A stretch of DNA of 64,000 nucleotides from Sphingobacterium sp. UBA2700 (GTDB lineage Bacteria > Bacteroidota > Bacteroidia > Sphingobacteriales > Sphingobacteriaceae): the NCBI GenBank assembly GCA_002354335.1, contig DELI01000035.1, forward strand, positions 57,530 to 121,529, in the 5' to 3' direction. Below, one piece after another: positions 17,908 through 26,718 of the stretch. Below the pieces are notes generated by a model that worked only from the letters and a program-made list of their open reading frames with translations, did no database searches and was not told where the DNA came from. A program made the position numbers and the translations under genes. Each line of letters begins with the position of its first letter. Position 1 is the first letter of the stretch.

Positions 17908-18090
17908 TTACAGCACATCGAAATCATCGGTCTGTGAACCGGTGTCTGTCCATTCTTCCATTTCAGGAACCAATGGTTTTTCGCTATTTCCGGGACTTAG
18001 TATTGCAGACCCCACTGCAATACCCGCTTCCAGCTCGAGGCACATCCAATCGACTCTAGGTTTCAGATAAAGTGTTTTTTGTTTATTCAT
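17908..18090 (-). CDS. 60-residue cassette peptide A
   Basis: From ATG ending at 18090, 60 residues, no signal peptide. It aligns without gaps with the peptide at 20370-20552 (32 of 60 identical by hand count): shared E.E.GIA.GSA.L.PG, PLVP, WTD.G.Q and the C-terminus DFDVL. It lies 39 bases before lipoprotein A. I recognise the general pattern of short Bacteroidota proteins encoded next to fimbrillin-like genes but know of no assigned function. An upstream -7-like TAAATTTG lies at 18215-18222. Confidence 0.75.
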   Translation of the reverse strand: MNKQKTLYLKPRVDWMCLELEAGIAVGSAILSPGNSEKPLVPEMEEWTDTGSQTDDFDVL

Positions 18091-18144
18091 TGGTCTAATT
18101 TTATTCTTCGACGAAACATTTGAAGCAAATAGGGCGTCAATCAT

Positions 18145-18557
18145 TCCCCGATAACCAAATACAGGTTTTAAGGTGTACGGGTAATTAAGAATTTTGCTCT
18201 CTGCTTGATAAGAACAAATTTAGGTTAGAAATGATTCGTAATAAAATAATATAATTTGTTTTGGTTGATGTTTTTAGTCGTGTAGAAAATAAAATTAACG
18301 TGACGGATAAAAATATTTAAAGATGATTTAAGTCACTTTTTTTGCGACGAAAAAAATATATCATTTCTACGGATATAAAATAACTGATAGTTGGGTTGTT
18401 TTTTATTATCGGTAATTATCCTAATAATATAAATGCTTGTAGCAATTCGGCTACTATTTGTTTATATGCGGTAAGCAAATGTAATAGAGTTGTTTAGCAT
18501 TACCACAATTAAGCAATGTCTGCATGTTTTCTTTTCGGGGTAGATAGTAGGATAACG
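18145..18557. other. AT-rich intergenic region
   Basis: No gene seen. It holds the candidate -7 element TAAATTTG (18215-18222, minus) for cassette A and otherwise AT-rich sequence without clear structure. Confidence 0.5.
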
Positions 18558-18587
18558 AAGGGCAATTCGTTGATCTGAATTGCCCTT
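18558..18587 (-). terminator. hairpin behind lipoprotein B
   Basis: AAGGGCAATTC (18558-18568) pairs with GAATTGCCCTT (18577-18587), loop of 8 bases. The T-run after it on the minus strand is weak. Confidence 0.55.
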
Positions 18588-18609
18588 AACATGCAGAGTA
18601 TTACTATAA

Positions 18610-20328
18610 CTATGAATTTGGGTTGTTTTTTGCGCGAACGCAGCGGACGTTTCTGCCTTCAGATTTCTTCTCGGAAGTGTAGGTGATGTTGCTCCAGCCG
18701 AATATCCAGCCCACGTGAGTAAAAGAGGCTTTTACAGCCCTTCCTCTCGAGTTGTTCTGGCTGGTGGAAGTCCAATAGTGGCATTCCCCGCCTGCAAGTA
18801 AGCCTGCCGCAATACCGATGGGGCTTTCTTGTACGCTTGTATTTCCGAAAAAGTTCGGCTCGGTTCTGAATCCGCCGTAGGATATGTATAGTACATTGTT
18901 GTCGTATGCTGTATTTTCAGGGTAGTCGCTGTCTCTATCCCAAATGGCGCCGTAGTTTGCTCCCCAAAATAGACCAAGCACTTCTTCCTTTCGGTTGGGC
19001 TGGTTTATGGATTCCCAGGTCAGCAGATCTGGCATTTTCCAGGTTCCTTTTGGGTATAGTTCGTTGCAGGCGTCGAAGTTTGCCGTTGCGCTTGTTGGCG
19101 TTTGTGCCATCCAGTTCCAAAAATCGCGGTCTTTGGTGCTGGATGAAGATCCTCCGGGATTTGATTTAAGTCGATATTGATCGAGCTTGTTGGCGTCGTA
19201 GACTAAGTTTGTTCTTGCCCACATGATGCCATTGATTTTAATCGGCGATTCTATTAAGCGAAGCGTTGCGAAATGGCTAGAACCGATGCTGGGGGTGAAT
19301 GCTTCTTCAGCTCCAAACGTTAAGTTGTTGAACGTCCTAACTCTGGCATCGTCCAGAACGATCGCCAGTGGAGCGAAGTTGAATTTAAGGTTTTTCGCCG
19401 CTATGGGTGTTGTATTCAAGGTGTAGAAACTTGCCAGCTTAACGGAGGCGCCTTCGGCTACGGTTTCATTGACCATGCTCGCAGCATTGACGATTCCGTT
19501 AACCGGTCCTACGTTAATAAAGTTTCCGCTGATAATGTCCAGGTCTCCCATTGTTATGGGGTTAATACCTGTGCTGGCGTTATTTTGTATACTGAGTTTA
19601 GTGTCGGTTGCGATTGTGCCGAACATGCCTCTCACATTTACTCTCGCACGAATGCGCGCAGTTTGTCGCTTAAGTACAATTGATAAATAATTTTCTCCAG
19701 CGCCAATGCTGATCGTTCCGGATGCCAGTAGAATGTCCTTATTCGTTAAGTCGGCTTTGGCGAACCTTTTGGTTGCGCTGTTCACATCGGGCACCGATCC
19801 TGTTTCGTTGGTGGAGAAGGCTAACCATTTGTAGGTCCAGCCTAAGTTTACAGGAATGTTAGGGTCGGTTCCTGAGGAACCCACTACGTTTTGAAGAATA
19901 TTGTCTTGCGCATCGAGCAGGAGGATCCTGTATTTGGCGTTTGTCGGAAGGGGTGATGTTGCCGCTTTCGTCTGCCTGCTAGTTGCTTTGACTTCGTTGT
20001 TAGATGAGGCCAGGCTGCTGCTCACCGGTTTACGGTCTTGCTCCAAACTGATCAAGGCATCTGCATAGGTTCCGGAAACGAAGGTTTCCGTCGTTTGGAC
20101 AGCGCTGCTGCGTGCAATGCTGGCTTTGGATCCAATATTGGATTTTATCTGGGTGGCCGCTTCTTCCAGCCCCTGTATATTAAACTTAAGGTTGGTGGTG
20201 CCGATAAACGGAGGTAGCTCTTCTTTGAGATCAATCGACGATTTACATTGTGTAAACAGGATCAAAGCAAAGGCTAGCAAAGGCGATCGCCATAATTTTG
20301 ATAATGTGTTGGTCATGCTGTTTTTCAT
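18610..20328 (-). CDS. fimbrillin/FISUMP lipoprotein B
   Basis: 572 residues from the ATG ending at 20328. Lipoprotein signal with lipobox LFTQC near residue 25. The middle part (about 90-340) resembles fimbrillin-like beta-sandwich proteins (YRILLLDAQDN, VPVNLGW-like motif, TARIRARVNVRGMF). The C-terminal 200 residues carry the FISUMP-type pattern: WKMPDL, an YISYGG motif, CHYWTST and the ending EGRNVRCVRA. Expected on the outer membrane, perhaps as a fimbrial tip or adhesin. Paralogue of the frameshifted lipoprotein A; each copy is preceded by a 60-residue peptide, so the cassette was duplicated in tandem. Confidence 0.8.
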   Translation of the reverse strand: MKNSMTNTLSKLWRSPLLAFALILFTQCKSSIDLKEELPPFIGTTNLKFNIQGLEEAATQIKSNIGSKASIARSSAVQTTETFVSGTYADALISLEQDRKPVSSSLASSNNEVKATSRQTKAATSPLPTNAKYRILLLDAQDNILQNVVGSSGTDPNIPVNLGWTYKWLAFSTNETGSVPDVNSATKRFAKADLTNKDILLASGTISIGAGENYLSIVLKRQTARIRARVNVRGMFGTIATDTKLSIQNNASTGINPITMGDLDIISGNFINVGPVNGIVNAASMVNETVAEGASVKLASFYTLNTTPIAAKNLKFNFAPLAIVLDDARVRTFNNLTFGAEEAFTPSIGSSHFATLRLIESPIKINGIMWARTNLVYDANKLDQYRLKSNPGGSSSSTKDRDFWNWMAQTPTSATANFDACNELYPKGTWKMPDLLTWESINQPNRKEEVLGLFWGANYGAIWDRDSDYPENTAYDNNVLYISYGGFRTEPNFFGNTSVQESPIGIAAGLLAGGECHYWTSTSQNNSRGRAVKASFTHVGWIFGWSNITYTSEKKSEGRNVRCVRAKNNPNS

Positions 20329-20369
20329 AAGTTCTGCTGAAAATATTGTCACTAAAACCGATGGGCTTT

Positions 20370-20552
20370 TTACAGCACGTCGAAATCACTGGATTGGTTT
20401 CCATTATCTGTCCAGTCTTCGACTTGCGGGACAAGCGGACTATTTGAGGTTCCTGGCTTAAGTGATGCTGAGCCTGCAGCAATGCCGCTCTCCATCTCTA
20501 CTGTAGTCAAGATTATCATGGGTGCGACATATTGGATTTTCCGATAGTTCAT
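20370..20552 (-). CDS. 60-residue cassette peptide B
   Basis: 60 residues, paralogue of the peptide at 17908-18090 with exactly the same length. The N-terminus is hydrophobic (YVAPMIILTTVEMESGIAAG) but not a classical signal peptide; the C-terminus is acidic and ends DFDVL. It lies 41 bases upstream of lipoprotein B, the same spacing as in cassette A, which supports co-expression and linked function. Function unknown. Possibilities include a chaperone-like or precursor peptide for the lipoprotein partner. Confidence 0.75.
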   Translation of the reverse strand: MNYRKIQYVAPMIILTTVEMESGIAAGSASLKPGTSNSPLVPQVEDWTDNGNQSSDFDVL

Positions 20553-20679
20553 TATTAATAGTTGTATTGTTCGTAAAAAGAAACTCGTGTGTTGGAAGTT
20601 TCTGTTTTTCAGATCGATGTAGCGTCAAATATTGGTCTGCGCTTCGGACAAGCTTAGGCGCAGTTGCGTGTAATTCAGA

Positions 20680-20687
20680 CAAATGTA
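20680..20687 (-). promoter_or_regulatory. promoter -7 element of cassette B
   Basis: TACATTTG on the minus strand, giving a leader of roughly 120 bases before peptide B. TTTG occurs 15 bases upstream, shorter than the usual spacing. Confidence 0.5.
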
Positions 20688-20709
20688 ACACAGATCGATC
20701 TGCAAAAAA

Positions 20710-21192
20710 AAACGACGAAATTGACTAAAATGTCGTGTCTATTAATAAATTAAAGATGTTGTAGCTGAAACTTGAGTGTTTGTAAACTTTGTTTCAATAA
20801 ATATGTATTAGTAAATAAATAAAGTCTTTCGGGGTTATTTTGAACAACTGTCGGTTAGATTGTCTATTAGGAATGAAATTATACTATAGAATAAATATTT
20901 GTGGCTATATGTTTACTTTAAGCGGTAATATGCTAGTGATATGTAGTAATAATGTTTTTATATTAAGTAATTAGTGTTGTTATGTCTGCATAGTTAATTG
21001 CTTTATCGTTTATATATTGAATTGATTGTTTGTTTTTTGGAAAATACACAATATATGTAAAGGGTTAGGGGGATTTGGGAGGTATTGGTTGGGTTTCGAG
21101 CTGCATAAGGGGTAGAATAGGAAGTGATATTGGGGAATGTATGCGGTTTTCGAACAAAGCTGTCGTACTTTTATGATATAAAAGGTTTTGTT
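20710..21192. other. AT-rich intergenic region
   Basis: About 480 bases, strongly AT-rich, without an open frame, tRNA or clear hairpin. I see nothing assignable in it. Confidence 0.5.
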
Positions 21193-21849
21193 ATGACTAG
21201 ACTATTTCTTTTTCTGACGCTTTTAACAGGTGCTAAAATCTGTTATGGGCAAACGGAAGTACGTGTTGAGAACTCGTATCCCGAAGGCTTGTATAAAAAA
21301 AAGGAAGATTTTATCAAGAAGGTTCCTAGTGAAAAGGTGGAATTGGTGCCAAAGAGTTTGTTTTGGAATAAACGTGAGGTGATCGACACGATACCCGGCC
21401 AATGCATATTCTATTACAAAGAAACCGATAAAAAGGTTAAACAGATGTTTGCTGTTTCTTATCGAGGGAAACTATATATTCAGGCAGCTTCGGTCCTGTT
21501 GAACAGAAACAAGAAGGATAAGTCGCAGACAACCAGTTTTCCTGCTTCTTTTGTGCCCGTGTTATTTGGTGGTGAGAACTATCTTTATTTTGAGCTGGAG
21601 CTGGCAAATTCCTGGAAACAGGGATTGGGATATGGGCTTGGCGGCGTAGGTGGTGCTGCAATAGCGCAAAGCGCGATCAAAGGGAAGGGGATTGTTTGGG
21701 ATTTTAAAGCGCAAGAGTTTAATATTTTTAGGAGCTGTAAGGATTTCAATGAGTTTATTGCAGATAAGTATCCGGAAGGAGTGCAGGAATGTGATGGGCA
21801 ACAGCCGGATATGTTGAAGGTGAGGGAAGCGGTGGAGAGAGTGAAGTAA
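21193..21849 (+). CDS. secreted hypothetical protein
   Basis: 218 residues from the ATG at 21193, which starts a clean signal peptide (LFLFLTLLTGAKICYGQ). The mature part starts with PEGLYKKKEDFIKKVPS, a motif seen in small Bacteroidota proteins of the DUF6563 kind (uncertain), and contains a glycine-rich hydrophobic stretch (GLGYGLGGVGGAAIAQS, about residues 147-163) that could insert into a membrane. Exported; function unknown. No operon partner; tRNA-Lys follows. Confidence 0.7.
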   Translation: MTRLFLFLTLLTGAKICYGQTEVRVENSYPEGLYKKKEDFIKKVPSEKVELVPKSLFWNKREVIDTIPGQCIFYYKETDKKVKQMFAVSYRGKLYIQAASVLLNRNKKDKSQTTSFPASFVPVLFGGENYLYFELELANSWKQGLGYGLGGVGGAAIAQSAIKGKGIVWDFKAQEFNIFRSCKDFNEFIADKYPEGVQECDGQQPDMLKVREAVERVK

Positions 21850-21887
21850 GGGCGATATGAAGCGTTTGCAAAAAATATGACTATTTA

Positions 21888-21918
21888 TTTGATTTTTTTG
21901 CGAGGTCTTGTACCTTTG
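21888..21918 (+). promoter_or_regulatory. promoter of tRNA-Lys
   Basis: TTTG (21888-21891), 19 bases, TACCTTTG (21911-21918): a textbook Bacteroidota promoter, 11 bases before the tRNA. Confidence 0.8.
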
Positions 21919-21929
21919 ATGTGTTAAAT

Positions 21930-22002
21930 GACTTCGTAGCTCAGTTGGTAGAGCAACAGACTCTTAATCTGTGGGTCCTGAGTTCGAGCCTCAGCGGGGT
22001 CA
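21930..22002 (+). tRNA. tRNA-Lys (anticodon CTT)
   Basis: 73-base cloverleaf: acceptor GACTTCG pairs with CGGGGTC (two G-T pairs), D-arm GCTCAGTTGGTAGAGC, anticodon arm with loop CTCTTAA, and T-arm with GTTCGAGCC. CCA is not encoded. Confidence 0.93.
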
Positions 22003-22007
22003 CTGTC

Positions 22008-22042
22008 AAAACTCCTTAATCATCAAATTGTTAGGGAGTTTT
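22008..22042 (+). terminator. terminator behind tRNA-Lys
   Basis: AAAACTCCTTAA and TTAGGGAGTTTT arms with an 11-base loop, followed by TTTA. Confidence 0.75.
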
Positions 22043-22045
22043 TTA

Positions 22046-22569
22046 TTCCCTTTTGCATCGGCTGAATCTCTATTTTGGCGCAAATGCTTTAGCGCAGAAC
22101 CCTTTCATATGGCCATAAAACACGGATGTGAAAAACTTTGCCTCTGAACGGGGCGCACGTATTTTGGTGCGCCAGCTTCACAAACACCTTTTCCTGGTGC
22201 AATTAATAATTCAAGAAATGAGATTGATTCAGCACAGAAAGAACCAATCTTTGGAGCACCCGTCTGGAGTAGCCTTCACTAATTATGTAATCCCTTGTAC
22301 CAGGTGATTACTTCGGATTTTAGAACCGATGGATCGAAATTTCGGAAGAAGATGTAACTATTAGTCGGCTCTTTCATAGAGAAAAATACTATGTGAGTCC
22401 ATGATACTTGAGTGCGTTTAGCATGCAATTTTTGTGTCTTAATTTTTAATAAATCCTGTTAGTGTTTCCTGATTTAAAAAAGTTTGCTTTTAGGGGAAAC
22501 CGTAAAAATATGCAACTAACATACATTATTTTTGAGAAAAATCAGTCAAATAAACTTAATTATAAAGCT
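22046..22569. other. intergenic region after tRNA-Lys
   Basis: No supported gene. A GC-rich hairpin (about 22149-22171, GGCGCAC / GTGCGCC) is visible. On the minus strand a 32-codon frame (about 22277-22375) has protein-like composition and may be a gene remnant. Composition becomes AT-rich towards the right. Confidence 0.4.
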
Positions 22570-22857
22570 ATGGCAATTAGAATTACATGTATTAACAAAG
22601 ACAATGGATACCATGAAAATCCAAATTTAGCAATCACTCATTTAGGATGGGTTAATGAAGCTACAGGAGAGTCTGGGAGAAACACAAGGTTGGAGATTTA
22701 TGATTGGTTAAAAGGTGGAGGAGAAGCCTACGTGAAAGTGGGATATGGTAACAAAGTAGTCGTTATTACTGCAGAAACTCAAAACGGTACTAAGTACGTT
22801 AAGACCCAAGCTGATTCTACAGAAAAAAACAACTTATTATCGCTTCAAGAATGTTAA
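22570..22857 (+). CDS. DUF3892 domain protein
   Basis: 95 residues from the internal ATG at 22570; the longer reading starts in non-conserved sequence. MAIRITCINKDNGYHENP followed by ITHLGWVNEATGE and the C-terminal TKYVKTQAD..NLLSL is the recognisable DUF3892 pattern. Small cytoplasmic protein, function unknown; the family is often found in mobile or accessory regions. It is surrounded by AT-rich DNA. Confidence 0.8.
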   Translation: MAIRITCINKDNGYHENPNLAITHLGWVNEATGESGRNTRLEIYDWLKGGGEAYVKVGYGNKVVVITAETQNGTKYVKTQADSTEKNNLLSLQEC

Positions 22858-23307
22858 CAGAAATTCTTAAAATATTCCGATAAAGAGTTCGAGTTTTGTA
22901 CTAAGGGGCACTAGAAAGGTTTTATAGGGGGCTTGTTTGGTTATCTTGTTTTTACAGATTTATGTGGATAATTTTAATCTACTAGTAATTACTTCTGTTA
23001 AACAACTCTATTGTTCCACTACGCAAAAATTGTCTAAGTTTTGTATCATTATATTAAATCTGTGAACTGGTTGTCGTACTTTCTATTGATTATATTAGAG
23101 ATAAACAGATAATGTTTTTGGTCTATGCCGGAGAATTACTATGTCCTAATTTATTCTTTTTAGAATATACGATACAAATATTTTATCGATGAAATTTTAA
23201 GAAAGGTTTTCTAATATTGCGCCAACTACTTGGAAGAAAATTTCTATATTGTAAATGCAATAGTGTTGATTACTACTTTTACCGACCATACCAAAATAGA
23301 CTGAGAT
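22858..23307. other. AT-rich intergenic region
   Basis: About 450 bases, very AT-rich, with no open frame or RNA gene that I can support. Confidence 0.5.
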
Positions 23308-24271
23308 ATGAATGTGGAAGATATTTTTCTAAAATTCGCTAATGGTGGACAAAGAGATTTTTTTTCTTTTGAAACATTTATCTTAAATCTACAGCTTTGT
23401 AAAAGCTAAATCTTTAGATTATTCTTTTAGTTTACAGGGGAAGTTGGCTGATTTGCATAAAGCTGATCCTTTGTCAATAAGTGAAACAAATAAAAAAGTC
23501 TTCAACCTATTAGATTCGGCTACAGCTTTCCTGAATGACTTAGGTATAAGCCATAATATTTATTCTGAAGTTGCTTTAGCCGGTAGCTATGAACTTAACT
23601 TTTCAATTGAATTAACTGAAGAAATAAATTTATTCAGTAAACCGAATGATGATGTTAATCAATTTATAGCGGATTTCCTAAGTTATATTTTCAATGTTTT
23701 ACCAAATGAGAAAGATGATGTAATAAAATCAGAAGTTATAGACAGTGAGAAACTTATAAAAGTTAGAAACGGATTAAAATCAATCTATGAAAAGCGGCAA
23801 GCTTTTATTAACGACGATTCAACCGAACAAAAATTAATAGATTTAATTAATTATTCAGTCAATTCTTTAAAAGATTTAGATTACAAAGGGTTTGATAAGA
23901 TTGAAATAAAGAATAGAATTGATAATCAAATAAAACTTCCGATAGCTATAATAGAAGAATCATTTTATAATATTGTTGTAGATAAAGTTTATGATGTTGA
24001 AGGGGAGAAAAGAGATGATATTATTATAATTGACGAAGAGCCTAGAAAGTATACGATTCAAATGTATTCTTTTAATAAGGAGTCAGGGAAAGGGTCATCA
24101 TATTTTAATACTGAGGAGACGATTAACAAAGTTGGCATTCATTTAAAGGGGAAAACTGATTATCATAATACAATATTCACTCAGAGTTTGGATGAAAATA
24201 TTAAGATTGAAGTTGAAGGTATCGGAAAATGGGTAAATAATATATTGAAATTAATTACAATAGAATTGTAA
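23308..24271 (+). pseudogene. unknown AT-rich gene with one-base frameshift
   Basis: The open part in the main frame begins near 23387 without an ATG. An ATG at 23308 opens another frame (MNVEDIFLKFANGGQRDF) that stops after 33 codons. Removing one T from the TTT at 23396-23398 fuses both into 321 codons reading ..LQLVKAKSLDYSFSLQGK... . The protein is acidic and mixed alpha/beta, with no signal peptide or known motif. Base composition and codon use are far more AT-rich than the surroundings, suggesting acquisition. A TTG start at 23444 for a shorter protein is the alternative. Confidence 0.55.
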
Positions 24272-24354
24272 AACACCAGACGAAATCTAGCTATGCACTT
24301 GAAAGAGTATAAAAGCTGCTTGACACATTTTATAGAGTGATCAAAAGACTTCTC

Positions 24355-24792
24355 ATGAAAAACGAAAAAGAAACAAATTGCAGGCCCACAGCGTTCGCTC
24401 AAACCTATTTCCACGGTACCAAAGCGGATCTAAAAGTAGGTGATTTGATAGAGGTTGGCTTCAGTTCTAATTTCGGAGAACGCGTGAATGCCAAATATAT
24501 CTTTCTATCTGCTACCTTGGATGCCGCCATTTGGGGCGCAGAACTTGCTTATGGAACGGGAGAGGGGAGAATTTACTTAGTCGAGCCCACCGGAACAATT
24601 GAAGACGATCCAGATCTGACAGACAAAAAGTTTCCGGGGAATCCGACTAAATCTTATCGATCAAAGGATCCCTTTAGAGTCGTTGGCGAGGTTGTGAACT
24701 GGCAGGGGCATGCTGCAGAACAAGTCAAAGCAATGAAAGATGCACTTGCGAAATTAAAAAGGGATGGAATCCGCTCTTTGAACGATGAATAG
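24355..24792 (+). CDS. arr: NAD(+)--rifampin ADP-ribosyltransferase
   Basis: 145 residues, close to the roughly 140 typical of Arr. The ATG at 24355 is preferred to the GTG at 24337. Recognisable segments: TYFHGTKADL, the AAIWGAELAYG helix, RIYLVEPTG, and DDPDLTDKKFPGNPT followed by FRVVGEV. Arr transfers ADP-ribose from NAD to rifamycins in the cytoplasm and inactivates them. It appears intact. Its composition is less AT-rich than the unknown gene before it. Confidence 0.92.
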   Translation: MKNEKETNCRPTAFAQTYFHGTKADLKVGDLIEVGFSSNFGERVNAKYIFLSATLDAAIWGAELAYGTGEGRIYLVEPTGTIEDDPDLTDKKFPGNPTKSYRSKDPFRVVGEVVNWQGHAAEQVKAMKDALAKLKRDGIRSLNDE

Positions 24793-24929
24793 CGCAAAGA
24801 AGGTCATGCGGATTTATCTTCAAATCTTTAACCTTCCTTATAATTTTCGAATCTCTTTCTCAAGCCTTCATTAATTCGTAAATTAGCTTATGCTGTTAAA
24901 AGCTATCCGATAAAATAAACAGGTACTCG

Positions 24930-25679
24930 ATGAAAGAAGATAAATTAGCGGTATTGATCGACGCGGATAATGTTCCTTACTCCAATGTGAAAGAGATGCT
25001 GGAAGAAATCGCGAAGAATGGTACTCCCACCATCAAAAGAATCTATGCGGATTGGACGACCTCCAGAGTTTCGGGATGGAAAGCGGTGTTATTGGAAAAT
25101 GCGATTACCCCGGTTCAGCAATATAGTTACACGACAGGTAAGAATTCTACCGATAGCGCGATGATTATTGACGCGATGGATATCTTGTATTCGGAAAAGG
25201 TTACTGGTTTTTGTATTGTATCGAGTGATAGCGATTTCACACGATTAGCGACCCGACTACGAGAGGCCGGTATGCGCGTGATCGGCTTTGGTGAGAAGAA
25301 GACACCACAACCCTTTATTTCCGCCTGTGATAAATTTATCTACTTAGAGATTTTAAAAGCGCCTGCGGAAAAGGTAGAGAAACCTTCTACCAGAACCACA
25401 ACGAACAGACGAGCGAAGAAGGAAGAACCAATCAGCAAGGTCGACAAAGAAACCATTAGAATTTTAACGGAAAGTGTGAATGATTTGGCAGATGAAACGG
25501 GATGGACTTTCTTAGCGCATCTTGGAAATTATATTCTCAAAAAGAAACCGGATTTCGACCCCCGAAATTATGGCTTTCAAAAGCTATTGCCATTGATAAA
25601 AGACACGAAGAAGTTTGCTATCGACGAGCGTGATACGAATAACGAAAGTGTTAAGCATATCTTTATCAAGCCGAAATAA
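24930..25679 (+). CDS. NYN domain protein with LOTUS/OST-HTH tail
   Basis: 249 residues. The N-terminal NYN (PIN-like) nuclease domain (about 5-145) shows the acidic residues LIDADN, DSAMIIDAMD and SSDSDF that bind metal. A basic linker (about 150-172) leads to a C-terminal OST-HTH/LOTUS winged helix (about 175-249), an RNA-binding module. Such proteins are predicted cytoplasmic RNases or RNA-binding regulators. It stands alone on the plus strand. Confidence 0.85.
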   Translation: MKEDKLAVLIDADNVPYSNVKEMLEEIAKNGTPTIKRIYADWTTSRVSGWKAVLLENAITPVQQYSYTTGKNSTDSAMIIDAMDILYSEKVTGFCIVSSDSDFTRLATRLREAGMRVIGFGEKKTPQPFISACDKFIYLEILKAPAEKVEKPSTRTTTNRRAKKEEPISKVDKETIRILTESVNDLADETGWTFLAHLGNYILKKKPDFDPRNYGFQKLLPLIKDTKKFAIDERDTNNESVKHIFIKPK

Positions 25680-26154
25680 GGTAAGGTAGGAAAGCATCTT
25701 CCTAATCTGCTTTCGAAACGAACAAACAACTTACTAAAAAATTAACGAACCCTCTTTTGGGAACTCGAAAAACAGTTCGCAGATTTCCTATTTGGCATAG
25801 GCTATAAAAGAATATCCTCATAAATTAGTAATAGTTAATTAATATTCTCAAAAAGAAACAACAGCTATATTTGGAATGTCTATTTCAGCTGATTTAAAGT
25901 TAATAAGAATTGGCGCATAGGCTTGTTCGTTCCGTGAGGATTCGGCAAAACATGTTCTTTGACATTTTGAGCGTAGATCGTTGTGAGTAGAACTCGTAGC
26001 ACAGGTAGATCAAAAGCGGGCAAAGGCTAGGGGTCTTGTGCTAAATTAAGCTATAGTGCTTTGTATTTAATCGATTAAAACAAGATTGTCAGGTTTTCAC
26101 TAAAACAGCGCCCGGAATGAAAGTTCGTGATTTACTTTGAAAAGAGATAGATCA
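25680..26154. other. intergenic region, nothing assigned
   Basis: About 475 bases without a supported gene. A GTTCTTTGACATTTT string (about 25951) recalls leaders of Bacteroidota rRNA operons, but no rRNA follows. Confidence 0.4.
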
Positions 26155-26159
26155 GAAAA

Positions 26160-26192
26160 AAGCAGTCGGTGCAAGCATCGACTACTTTTTTA
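26160..26192 (-). terminator. terminator of the polysaccharide operon
   Basis: AGTCGGTG / CATCGACT arms flanked by A-rich and T-rich runs, just beyond the stop of the DUF1573 gene. Confidence 0.6.
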
Positions 26193-26211
26193 TTTATACA
26201 CACTAACTATG

Positions 26212-26712
26212 TTAGTAAGTTACATAATTTTTATCAAGCGACTTGCCTTTGTTGGCTTCGCGGAGATAAAATTTGTTGGACATGAGGTTATCTCTATAGA
26301 TTTCTTCATAGTCTAAGGTCTTGTTTGCATCGGGCACCACATTGATTTCGAAGAACAGGGTGTGATATTTTTGGGGCGTATTAGCAACAATGGTCGTGTA
26401 AACTCCGGCATAGCCTATATTCTTATTGCTATCAAACTTCATCTGTATATATCCGGTTTTTCCGGGTGGGATGAGGTTGTTGAGGATCTTGGCATCTGTA
26501 CAGGCACAGGAAGGCAAAACATCTTCAATCTTTAGCGCCGTTTTCCCGGTATTTTTTACTTTAACAATAATGTCCTGTTTATCCCCCTGAAGAATAGGAA
26601 GGTAAGTTCGAACAGAGTCTTCAATTTCCATACTGGTGATCTGCGTCGGTGTCTTACAGCCGACCGTCAGCAAAATACATGCGATCCAGCAAATGTTAAG
26701 TAGAGTTTTCAT
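26212..26712 (-). CDS. DUF1573 lipoprotein
   Basis: 166 residues from the ATG ending at 26712. Lipobox LTVGC near residue 20, then one DUF1573 Ig-like domain (VKVKNTGKTALKIEDVLPSCACT, IPPGKTGYIQMKFDS), a fold related to ASH/MSP-type beta sandwiches. Expected on the periplasmic side of a membrane. Last gene of the five-gene operon, six bases after the DUF4838 stop; it may be a structural accessory of the export machine. Confidence 0.85.
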   Translation of the reverse strand: MKTLLNICWIACILLTVGCKTPTQITSMEIEDSVRTYLPILQGDKQDIIVKVKNTGKTALKIEDVLPSCACTDAKILNNLIPPGKTGYIQMKFDSNKNIGYAGVYTTIVANTPQKYHTLFFEINVVPDANKTLDYEEIYRDNLMSNKFYLREANKGKSLDKNYVTY

Positions 26713-26718
26713 AGTCAA

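Noticed and set aside
22884..22892. GAGTTCGAG copy of part of the tRNA-Lys T-arm, possible attachment site
   Set aside because: Only 9 bases and not the tRNA 3' end; no integrase in the window. Too weak for an att site.
25951..25980. GTTCTTTGACATTTT resembling an rRNA operon leader
   Set aside because: No 16S or tRNA sequence follows, and the string is short.
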